Notes under the pieces: model-generated | Told to the model about the DNA's origin: nothing | The model's input: the letters and a program-made list of their open reading frames with translations, nothing else | The model's database searches: none | Source: DATCHW01 sp036508135 | GTDB lineage: Bacteria > Bacteroidota > Ignavibacteria > Tepidaquicellales > Tepidaquicellaceae | DNA: 18,237 nucleotides | Assembly (NCBI GenBank): GCA_036508135.1 | Contig: DATCHW010000285.1 | Coordinates: 1 to 18,237, forward strand | Direction of reading: 5' to 3' | In this document: piece by piece, positions 6,028-13,411 of the stretch | How positions within the stretch are numbered: position 1 is the stretch's first letter | Layout of the letters: each line of letters begins with the position of its first letter | Made by a program: the position numbers and the translations under genes

Positions 6028-7162
6028 AAAAATACTGGTTTTTTTAATATTTTTTATTCCATTCGTTGCTTATTCTCAAACAGAGCCTGCTGATGAAATC
6101 GAATTTGATATAAATACTTATTTCGATAATTTCAGGTTAAATGTATATTATCCATATTTAAATGTAACAAAAAATTTAGGGAATAATACGACTATAAATG
6201 GTTCTTACCTTGTAGATGCTATTAGTTCTGCTTCAATGAAGATGATTTTCAGGGTTGATGGCATTACATCAGCAACAAACAATAAAACAGGCGGCTCAGA
6301 TAACACTCCGGATGAACTTCGCCATCAATTATCACTTGGCATAACAAAAATATTCTCTGAAATTTCGGTTTCTGCTAATGGAATGTACAGCATTGAGCAT
6401 GATTATTCTTCAAAGACATTTGCGGCAAATCTTTCAATCCCATTTGCAAAGAAAAATACCATTTTACAATTAGGTTACGCAGGGAACTGGGACAAAGTTT
6501 TTCCACAAGTTCGTACCTGGACAAAAGACAGGAATACAACGACAATAAATTTAGGTTTAACTCAAATTCTCTCAAAGAATATTATATCGCAATTAGATTT
6601 TTCGTTCATTAACATGGATGGTTATATGCTGGACGGATATCAGGTAATAAGAATCATTAATGGTAGTTCATTCAGAGTTCTTGAGCCTGTAGAGCCTGAT
6701 AAAAGAGTTAGAAAATCAGTTGGCTTGAGAACGAACATTGGAATCTCAAAAAATTCATCACTTCAACTCGGTTACAGATACTATTGGGATACATGGGATA
6801 TTAAGTCGAACACGATTGATGTTGAATTCAAAACGCATTTAAGCACGATGGTAAATATGACACTTGGATTAAGACAGTATTTCCAAACGAAAGCATATTT
6901 CTTTAAATCCGAATATCTTACTCCTGAGCCCTTTATGGGAGTTGACAGCAAGTTAAATTCAGGATATACAAATGATGTATCAATCGGGTTCACATTCAAA
7001 GGTGATAAGAGTATAAATTTTCCTTTACTTAGCAGCGATAAATTTACTCTTATAACTAATTTCGGTTTTTATCACAGACATACTGATTCTCCGGATTGGA
7101 TAATGAGACTTTCGGATCTTTATGCTTATTTATTCACACTTGGTTTTAAATTTTCAATTTAA
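6014..7162 (+). CDS. DUF3570 outer-membrane beta-barrel protein
   Basis: A 382-residue protein, or 380 from the alternative GTG at 6020. Both GTG starts lie inside the last codons of the DUF4266 gene, and the signal peptide KKILVFLIFFIPFVAYSQ follows either one. The rest alternates as barrel strands, ending in the aromatic outer-membrane signature LGFKFSI. The order of features fits DUF3570: an early SYLVDAISSAS, an ELRHQLSLGI strand, an ILSKNIISQLDFS strand and LGYRYYWDTWDI. Two repeated motifs near the N-terminus, DAISSAS (68-74) and DGITSAT (82-88), resemble the target sequence of ApbE flavin transferases. The gene lies between DUF4266 and a Tat-exported protein, with ApbE downstream. Confidence 0.85.
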   Translation: MVVDKKILVFLIFFIPFVAYSQTEPADEIEFDINTYFDNFRLNVYYPYLNVTKNLGNNTTINGSYLVDAISSASMKMIFRVDGITSATNNKTGGSDNTPDELRHQLSLGITKIFSEISVSANGMYSIEHDYSSKTFAANLSIPFAKKNTILQLGYAGNWDKVFPQVRTWTKDRNTTTINLGLTQILSKNIISQLDFSFINMDGYMLDGYQVIRIINGSSFRVLEPVEPDKRVRKSVGLRTNIGISKNSSLQLGYRYYWDTWDIKSNTIDVEFKTHLSTMVNMTLGLRQYFQTKAYFFKSEYLTPEPFMGVDSKLNSGYTNDVSIGFTFKGDKSINFPLLSSDKFTLITNFGFYHRHTDSPDWIMRLSDLYAYLFTLGFKFSI

Positions 7163-7170
7163 TAAAAAAT

Positions 7171-7821
7171 ATGGACAGAAGAGATTTTTTAAAAACATCA
7201 GCTTTAGCAATTGCAGCAGGTTCATTGTTTTCATCAGTTGCAAGTTCGGTATTATCAAAAACGCTTCGCTTGGAAGATGAAGATGCAGATTTATTTTCTC
7301 TTGAAGCAATAACGGATAATTCAGATTATGCGGTTAAATTGCTTGAAAAGTTTGCAAAAGACGGCTGGTTAAAATATAATACTATTAAATACTCCGAATT
7401 TCCGGTATCCGGTAACGTTATGGGAGACCTTGTATTTATAAAAAACAATAAACTGGTTGATTATACAAAGTCGCAAAATGATTTTGGCAAGAAACTTCTT
7501 GATATAAGAAAAGAGTTAAATCTGCCTTCAATGTTAAATAATCCTGTACGAATCCGGCTTTATACTGATAATGATTCAAATTTGAAAAATATTATTGTGG
7601 TACATAGAGGCAAAATCATTAAACGAATAAGTCCGGACTCAAACGATATTTATTCTTTTAACGGGAAATCAGGAAAACTTGTTCTGGGAGTTAATAATGG
7701 CAATGCAAAAATAACCGAAACCGAATGCCGTCATAAAATATGCAAACAAATGAATCCATTAAAAAAACAAGGCGATTATATTGCTTGCATTCCCAATGAA
7801 ATTCAGGTTTTCGCAGAATAG
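7171..7821 (+). CDS. Tat-exported protein with NusG-domain-II-like C-terminus
   Basis: A 216-residue protein. The N-terminus MDRRDFLKTSALAIAAGS is a twin-arginine signal, implying folded export, often with a cofactor. Residues about 30-125 are an unassigned alpha/beta region (LEKFAKDGWLKYNTIKYSEF). From about 125 the pattern fits a NusG domain II: VRIRLYTDND, IIVVHRGKIIKRIS, GKSGKLVLGVNNGNAKITE, CRHKIC, then ACIPNEIQV. Cys186, Cys191 and Cys206 match the usual conserved cysteines of exported NusG_II proteins. I recall these as frequent neighbours of ApbE flavin transferases, and an ApbE is indeed the next gene. It starts 8 bp after DUF3570. The role is unknown; a redox or cofactor-binding protein is inferred. 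Confidence 0.78.
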   Translation: MDRRDFLKTSALAIAAGSLFSSVASSVLSKTLRLEDEDADLFSLEAITDNSDYAVKLLEKFAKDGWLKYNTIKYSEFPVSGNVMGDLVFIKNNKLVDYTKSQNDFGKKLLDIRKELNLPSMLNNPVRIRLYTDNDSNLKNIIVVHRGKIIKRISPDSNDIYSFNGKSGKLVLGVNNGNAKITETECRHKICKQMNPLKKQGDYIACIPNEIQVFAE

Positions 7822-7877
7822 AAGTCTAATATAACTCTGCAAATAATAAAAACCCTCTGGAAGACTCTTACATTATT

Positions 7878-8885
7878 ATGAAAAAGCTCCTTATATTTTT
7901 TATTTGTATTTTCATTTACTGCAATTGCAATGCACAGGATGAAGCTGTTAAGTTTGAATTATCCGCAAAGAAATTTCTAATGGGTACCGAATTTGAGATT
8001 ACCGCTGTTCATACAAATATTGATTCGTGCAAGAAAGCTATGTATTATGCTTTCAAAGAGGTTGAAAGAATTGAAAAAATTACAAGTAATTATAAAGATA
8101 CGACAGAAATCAGTTATGTAAACAGGAATGCCTTTAATAATCCGGTTAAGATTAGTTCTGAACTTTTTGGAATCATACAAAGAAGTATTCAATATTCGGA
8201 TAAATATTCCGGTTTATTCGATATTACAGTCGGACCGCTGACTGATTACTGGGGGTTTAATTCGGAGCATCCTATTGAAACTGAACCGGATAAAAATATA
8301 ATAGATTCACTTCTGAAATTTGTCGGCTATAAAAATATATTTTTGAATTTAACTGATACAGCAATTACATTTTTAAAGGAAGGATTAAAAATTGACCTTG
8401 GCGGGATTGCAAAGGGTTATGCCCTTGATAAGGCATCAGAAGTAATGAGAAATAAAGGAGTCAATAATTTCCTGATAAACGGCGGAGGTGATATTTATGT
8501 GAGCGGCAGAAAGTCAAAAGATTTAAAGTGGAAAGTTGCAATAAAACATCCCCGTGATAATGAAAAACTTGCAGCAACAGTTGAGCTTGAAAACACAGGA
8601 GTTCTTACCAGCGGTGACTATGAAAGATACAGAATAATAAACGGTATCAGGTATCATCATATCTTCAATCCGAAAACTGGCTTCCCTGCAATGGAATCAC
8701 AAAGTGCATCTGTTATAAATTATAATTGCGAAGAAGGAGTAGTATTATCAAAAATATATTTTATATTGGGTAAGAATGGTTTGAAAAACCTTAATGAAGA
8801 ACTCCCCTATTTTATAATAGACAGAAACGGTAAAAATTATTACAACAACGCAATAGATTCTTATCAATTAATAATTATTAAATAG
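7878..8885 (+). CDS. apbE: ApbE-family FAD:protein FMN transferase (variant metal site)
   Basis: A 335-residue exported protein (signal peptide 1-20, NCNAQ). Successive ApbE hallmarks are MGTEFEI (35-41), FDITVGPLTDYWGF, IDLGGIAKGYALDKA, NGGGDIYVSG, WKVAIKHPR, TSGDYERY and HHIFNPKTGFPA. The family transfers FMN from FAD onto Thr or Ser of exported proteins. The motif that normally reads ADALST before LFVLG reads G287-VVLSK here by ungapped alignment. This puts Val288 and Lys292 where the metal-binding Asp and Thr are expected. The enzyme may therefore be altered or inactive, or belong to a divergent subgroup. It lies 56 bp after the NusG_II gene. A likely substrate is the DUF3570 barrel or another operon product. 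Confidence 0.9.
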   Translation: MKKLLIFFICIFIYCNCNAQDEAVKFELSAKKFLMGTEFEITAVHTNIDSCKKAMYYAFKEVERIEKITSNYKDTTEISYVNRNAFNNPVKISSELFGIIQRSIQYSDKYSGLFDITVGPLTDYWGFNSEHPIETEPDKNIIDSLLKFVGYKNIFLNLTDTAITFLKEGLKIDLGGIAKGYALDKASEVMRNKGVNNFLINGGGDIYVSGRKSKDLKWKVAIKHPRDNEKLAATVELENTGVLTSGDYERYRIINGIRYHHIFNPKTGFPAMESQSASVINYNCEEGVVLSKIYFILGKNGLKNLNEELPYFIIDRNGKNYYNNAIDSYQLIIIK

Positions 8886-8990
8886 AACCAGATTGTTTTT
8901 TGTTTAATAATTACCCTGCGAAAAGTTTAGATTTTTTTATACGTAAGTGTTTTTTGAGATTATTTTCATTATTTAAATGTTTCATTTAAT

Positions 8991-9569
8991 ATGAAAAAGA
9001 TTGTGCTTTTATTTTTTATATTGGTTTTAACAAAGGACTTATTCCCGCAGGATTTTCCCGATGCAAAACCGAATATACTTACATCCTGGGCAGTATTACA
9101 GTTATTACCATCGCCTACATTTTTCCAGGATGCGAATAATGAAAATGCGCGAGTTCAATTTGGATTCAAGTGGCATATCACCCCGCTCAGCATATCATTC
9201 AGACCTAATAAATATGTTTCACCTGTTCAATCTTTTTTCATTTATCCTGCGAGGAGATTTTCGGGTTCCGCTGAAATATTTATTGACCCTGAACTTGCAA
9301 CATCTTCTTTTAAATATTCTAATATAAGTATTTTCGGAGTCAGCCTGGGTTCAAGAGTAATACTCCCTTTAACAGGTAAAGGTGAAAATCTTTGCTTTTC
9401 ACTTGGGGGGAAATACACTTTGCGAAAAAATTTTGGGAATGATAAAAACTATTATTACGGGGCAGAAGCCGGTATTTACTTTTTTGGAGGGTTAATGGGA
9501 TTTCAATACACACAAAATTTCAACACAAAAACGAATTACAACATAAACCTATATATTAAATATTTTTAA
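8991..9569 (+). CDS. small outer-membrane beta-barrel protein, unknown function
   Basis: A 192-residue protein with a signal peptide (1-19, LFPQ) and an all-beta, aromatic-rich body ending LYIKYF, the terminal aromatic typical of outer-membrane barrels. Recognisable segments include TSWAVLQLLPSPTFFQD, VQFGFKWHITPLSISF, FSGSAEIFIDPE and GVSLGSRVILPL. I recall similar hypothetical proteins but no named family. A 105-bp AT-rich gap with T runs precedes it, so it could have its own promoter or a partial terminator there. Its stop overlaps the ATG of the metallo-hydrolase gene (TAATG), implying translational coupling and related roles for 8991-12113. Confidence 0.7.
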   Translation: MKKIVLLFFILVLTKDLFPQDFPDAKPNILTSWAVLQLLPSPTFFQDANNENARVQFGFKWHITPLSISFRPNKYVSPVQSFFIYPARRFSGSAEIFIDPELATSSFKYSNISIFGVSLGSRVILPLTGKGENLCFSLGGKYTLRKNFGNDKNYYYGAEAGIYFFGGLMGFQYTQNFNTKTNYNINLYIKYF

Positions 9570-10585
9570 TGAAAAAAATTCTCGTAATATTTTTCGTTCT
9601 GTTTTCTTTTGTTCTGAACGGTTGTTTTGTCTTGCGGGTTACTATCAATAATTTAGGTGAATCAATTACTTCTTCACCTTTGAAAATAGAAAATAAAATA
9701 ACAAATCCTGTAAAAGATAGTGTGAAATTATCTGCTCTCTGGATTGGTCATTCGACTGTACTTATTCAAATATATGACAAAGTAATTATAACAGACCCGT
9801 TTTTAAATAACAGAATTAATGGAATATTTATCAGGAAAAAAGAGCCCGGAATGGATTTTGAAAACTTATCAAGGCTTGATTTAGTATTAATCTCGCATTC
9901 TCATATGGATCATTTAAATTTTGTAAGCCTCGGAATGATTGAGGATAAATTTCCCGGATGTAACCTAATTTTTCCTGAAGGAGACGAAAAATATTTACCT
10001 GATTTTAATTTAAATCTTATAAAAGCCACAACAAGAAAATATCAGAACAAACAATATACGGGCGATGCTATATATGTTGACGGAATGATAATCACCCCGG
10101 TTTATGCCTTACATCAGGGCGGAAGATATGCAATTGACACATATGCATGGTCAGAAAAGGGAGCGACAGGATATATATTACAATATAAAGATGTTTGCAT
10201 ATATTTTGCCGGTGATACCGGATATAATGATGAAGCTTTCAAGGTAATAGGAAATGATTTTAAAATCGACCTTGCGCTCATACCAATTGGTCCTTGCAGA
10301 ACTTGCGAGTCAAAAGGCATGTGGTTTCATACATCGAGTATGGAGGCACTACAGCTTTTTGATGATTTAAATGCAAGTTATATGATACCGATTCATTATG
10401 GTGCAATAAAATATTTCACAAGTGCAGATTACCCGCTTTATGCACTGAAACAAATTTTGCAAAATCCGGAATCAAAGTATAATAAATTTGCAGATAAAGT
10501 AAAAATTTTATCGGAAGGTGAACAGATAATATGGAAAGATAAAAGTGATTCTAAAATTGAAGATTCAAAGATAAATGATAAATAA
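9569..10585 (+). CDS. NAPE-PLD-like metallo-beta-lactamase-fold hydrolase lipoprotein
   Basis: A 338-residue lipoprotein (lipobox LNGC, Cys19). The metal site is clear: HSHMDH at residues 110-115, His182 in ALHQGGR, Asp216 in FAGDTGYN and a late His in IPIHYGA. DPFL after the first strands and GHSTVLI at about 60-66 fit the UlaG/NAPE-PLD-like group, so a phospholipid or other phosphodiester substrate is possible but unproven. Where relatives have a PRxxM-like segment after IPIG, this one has GPCRTCESKGMWFH, carrying an extra CxxC pair. The C-terminal roughly 15 residues are Lys/Asp/Ser-rich. It overlaps the previous gene by one base and the next by 11. Confidence 0.82.
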   Translation: MKKILVIFFVLFSFVLNGCFVLRVTINNLGESITSSPLKIENKITNPVKDSVKLSALWIGHSTVLIQIYDKVIITDPFLNNRINGIFIRKKEPGMDFENLSRLDLVLISHSHMDHLNFVSLGMIEDKFPGCNLIFPEGDEKYLPDFNLNLIKATTRKYQNKQYTGDAIYVDGMIITPVYALHQGGRYAIDTYAWSEKGATGYILQYKDVCIYFAGDTGYNDEAFKVIGNDFKIDLALIPIGPCRTCESKGMWFHTSSMEALQLFDDLNASYMIPIHYGAIKYFTSADYPLYALKQILQNPESKYNKFADKVKILSEGEQIIWKDKSDSKIEDSKINDK

Positions 10586-12113
10586 ATTTTTAATATCTCA
10601 GATTATGAGTGAAAAAATGAGAAATAATCAACATATATCTTTAAATTTTAGTTTTTTAAATAATACGTCTCTCAGGATATTTGTTATATGTTTTATTATT
10701 TATAATTCTTATCCGGTTAATACTATTTTATCCCAAGACAGACAATCTCATAAAAATGACAATACGAATATCCACCAAAAAGATTTTGAGTATCTTGATT
10801 CACTAAAACCGGTGATTTCAGATGTAATTATCAGCGGGAATAAAGTTACCGATGATGAAATAATATTAAGGGAAATGCAATTAAGTAAAGATAAGATTTT
10901 CAATTCGGAACTGTGCAAAGAAGATGAGTTGAGAATAAACAATCTTGGAATTTTTGTAAGGACAGAAATTCTTCCGGTTTTACAGTCTGATAATAAGGTA
11001 TTGCTTAAAATTAAGGTGCAGGAAAAATGGTATATTTATCCAATGCCTTCTGCCGGATTTGTTGACGGAGATATACGAAAATTATGGGTAGGTGCTAGTG
11101 TTCGATGGCAGAATTTCAGAGGAAGGAATGAAAATGTCATGTTGAATTTTGGTGTTGGTTATAATCCTTTTGTACACGCATCATATTCGATTCCCTGGAT
11201 CGGAGAAAAATTACATCTTTTTTCTACGTTAAGCGGGGGTTATTCAAAAGACAGGAACAGAAGCCAATTGGCTCTTGGAAGAGCAAATGGCAGCAGGGTC
11301 TTTAATTACAGAAATTTTAATGATAATAATTTTGATTACTACAATTATGTCACAAAATTGACCGTAGGGAAATATTTTTCAAGAAATTTTTCAATATACA
11401 CAGAAATCGGTTATATGCTTTCACAAGTAACAAGTTATGATATTGGCAGAACGGTTTCACCTGATGGTGTTGATAAATATTTATTGACCGGAGTTGGTTT
11501 AAACTATGATTCAAGAAATAACAGGGAGTTTACAACGAAAGGATTTCAACTGCATTTGGATTATGAACATTTTGGGCTTATCAATGATATAGTAGATTTT
11601 GGAAGATTGAATTTTTCACAGAATAGCTTTTTCCCGGTAAAAATAAAGAATGATTATTCGTTTATTTTGTCGACAAAATTAAATACAAGTATCGCATTCG
11701 GTCCTAATATACCTTTTTACAATCATAAATTCATAGGTTACGGAGGAGATGTCATAAGAGGATGGAACTGGTTTGGATTTGAAGGTGATAATTCATTTGT
11801 GTTAATTAATGAAATAAAATTCCCGATAATTTCACCAAATTTTCTTGAGGGAAATCAAATTCCTGTTATCAAAAAGATAAAATACTTAAGCAATTATTCA
11901 TATAAATACGGATTATATTTTACTATGTTTTACGATTTAGGCACAGTTTGGAATGGCGGAGACGGATTTCAGAATATGAAGTTTTTAAATGGTACCGGTA
12001 TAGGATTAAACGCAATTCTTCCCTTTGGAATGACAGGCAAATTTGAGTGGGGATTTAGGCTTGGAAGTCCAACTGTCGGACAGATAATTTTCAGTTTCGG
12101 CGGCAGATTATAA
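10575..12113 (+). CDS. POTRA plus BamA/TamA-like outer-membrane barrel
   Basis: A 512-residue protein from the first ATG. Starts at 10605 or 10617 are also plausible because the hydrophobic signal (LRIFVICFIIYNSYP) lies at about residues 33-47. Residues about 80-155 look like a single POTRA domain (VIISGNKVTDDEIILREMQL, LGIFVRTEI, VLLKIKVQEKW). The rest is a D15/Omp85-type barrel with the conserved loop motif GGDVIRGW near residue 390 and terminal strand GQIIFSFGGRL. It is shorter than BamA, which has five POTRAs, so a dedicated transport or insertion role is likelier than general assembly. Overlap with the hydrolase gene suggests the barrel serves the lipoprotein or the small barrel upstream. 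It is followed by a terminator at 12220. Confidence 0.85.
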   Translation: MINKFLISQIMSEKMRNNQHISLNFSFLNNTSLRIFVICFIIYNSYPVNTILSQDRQSHKNDNTNIHQKDFEYLDSLKPVISDVIISGNKVTDDEIILREMQLSKDKIFNSELCKEDELRINNLGIFVRTEILPVLQSDNKVLLKIKVQEKWYIYPMPSAGFVDGDIRKLWVGASVRWQNFRGRNENVMLNFGVGYNPFVHASYSIPWIGEKLHLFSTLSGGYSKDRNRSQLALGRANGSRVFNYRNFNDNNFDYYNYVTKLTVGKYFSRNFSIYTEIGYMLSQVTSYDIGRTVSPDGVDKYLLTGVGLNYDSRNNREFTTKGFQLHLDYEHFGLINDIVDFGRLNFSQNSFFPVKIKNDYSFILSTKLNTSIAFGPNIPFYNHKFIGYGGDVIRGWNWFGFEGDNSFVLINEIKFPIISPNFLEGNQIPVIKKIKYLSNYSYKYGLYFTMFYDLGTVWNGGDGFQNMKFLNGTGIGLNAILPFGMTGKFEWGFRLGSPTVGQIIFSFGGRL

Positions 12114-12219
12114 ATGTAATACGAAAGACAATTCTTTATAATGATAAGGGAGAAAAGAATTATTATAAAAAACCCTGATTTTGTAATCACCTGCTAAGAA
12201 ATACAAAGGTTCAGAAGCG

Positions 12220-12241
12220 AAGGGATGCAAAAGCATCCCTT
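12220..12241 (+). terminator. Rho-independent terminator of the 4982-12113 gene run
   Basis: AAGGGATGC (12220-12228), loop AAAA, and GCATCCCTT (12233-12241) form a perfect 9-bp stem running into TTTTATT on the plus strand. It abuts the stop codon (12247-12245) of the convergent minus gene. A weaker AATTCTTT/AAAGAATT inverted repeat lies upstream at 12130-12161. Confidence 0.85.
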
Positions 12242-12244
12242 TTA

Positions 12245-13186
12245 TTATCTTATTATTTCAAATGGTTCGTTGAAGGAATTGTTAGGTTTTATAAGCAACT
12301 TCTTGTTTTGAAAATCGAAAATGAGATTAAAGCGGCGCAGGGCGTCATTTGATATTACCCCGTCTGCATTTTTATCTTTTGAACGTGAATTCCCTTCAAA
12401 GAATGTTGCCGTGGCATTATTGAACTCATATTTCCCAATTATAAATTTTGATATACGTGCGGTTTTCCCTTTTATGTCACCGCTTAATCCGTATCCTTCA
12501 AAATCAGCTTCATATTTTTCGGGCAGTTTGAATTTCATACCCTCTCTTACGGTCAATTCAATTGACAAACTTGCTGCATAATCAATATAAACATCAAGCA
12601 TAATAGGTTCTTCATTTTCAATTGATACATATATATTCAGATGAGGCTTGTTATTTTCATCAAATGTAAGCGGTATAGACTCCCAGCCGGATTCATCAAT
12701 TATATCAGCAGAGTCGTGAAGAGTTATTATTTTGTTATCATAATCAACTTCTTCTTTATAATGACCGAAATATGTATATCCTATTACACCGTCACTTGCA
12801 GAACCTTTAAATAAATCATTTTGAAGAATAATGACACGCTGATTATTAAACTCACAAGTACCCGAATTAAAAGTCATAGATTCCGACATAATCGCTTGTG
12901 ATGGCGAACCATCCCCGGCACCCGGAATATTAACTAAAATTCGATTGGCAAGATTAACTGAGTCAGCTAAATCTCTATTAAAAAGAATTATTCCGTCAAA
13001 ACCAAATCCGCTGTCTAATATCAAATCAAAAGTCCGGGAATTTCCAATATTCACTGGAACCAGAACCTTATTATTAACCAGCTTGAAAGGTATTGTATGA
13101 TGTTTAGAGGTATCATTTGCTTTTAAACAATTAACAGGCAGGAATAACAAAATACAAATTTTTATTATTAATAAATTTAAAATCAT
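12245..13186 (-). CDS. secreted retropepsin-like aspartyl protease homologue
   Basis: A 313-residue protein with an N-terminal signal sequence and a good ribosome-binding site (AAAAGGGG, 13198-13191). It has a two-lobed aspartyl-protease layout. Lobe 1 has LILDSGFGFDG (catalytic-type Asp58-Ser-Gly) and DGVIGYTYFGHYKEEVDYDNK at about 132-152. Lobe 2 has IDYAASLSIEL (Asp202-Tyr-Ala) and DGVISNDALRRFNLIFDFQNKK near the C-terminus. The DG(I/V)xG...DYxNK pattern is typical of bacterial clan AA proteins. Lobe 2 has lost the Asp-Thr/Ser-Gly consensus, so activity is doubtful or relies on lobe 1. It is monocistronic and convergent with the barrel gene. Confidence 0.82.
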   Translation of the reverse strand: MILNLLIIKICILLFLPVNCLKANDTSKHHTIPFKLVNNKVLVPVNIGNSRTFDLILDSGFGFDGIILFNRDLADSVNLANRILVNIPGAGDGSPSQAIMSESMTFNSGTCEFNNQRVIILQNDLFKGSASDGVIGYTYFGHYKEEVDYDNKIITLHDSADIIDESGWESIPLTFDENNKPHLNIYVSIENEEPIMLDVYIDYAASLSIELTVREGMKFKLPEKYEADFEGYGLSGDIKGKTARISKFIIGKYEFNNATATFFEGNSRSKDKNADGVISNDALRRFNLIFDFQNKKLLIKPNNSFNEPFEIIR

Positions 13187-13411
13187 ATATCCCCTTTTAG
13201 TTTTTAATATTTAAAAAATAATTAGATTTTTCCAGACAAAACAATTATAAAAGTACTTATTTATTTATACGCTTGAAGTAAATAAAAGGTTACCGAAAGA
13301 ATCCGGAATTTGGTTTTTATAGTGCGTTATAAAAAAATCTTTTAATCGGTAAAAAACGCAACTAAAAATTTAATATGACGTAAAGTTATAGAAAAAAGAG
13401 CATTTATAAAA

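Noticed and set aside
8886..8990. Terminator or riboswitch in the 105-bp gap after apbE
   Set aside because: T runs are present but no stable stem or recognisable RNA family was found.
13323..13360. TGCGTT/AACGCA inverted repeat upstream of the DUF5916 gene as a regulatory site
   Set aside because: Only 6-bp arms with a 26-base loop in AT-rich DNA; expected by chance.
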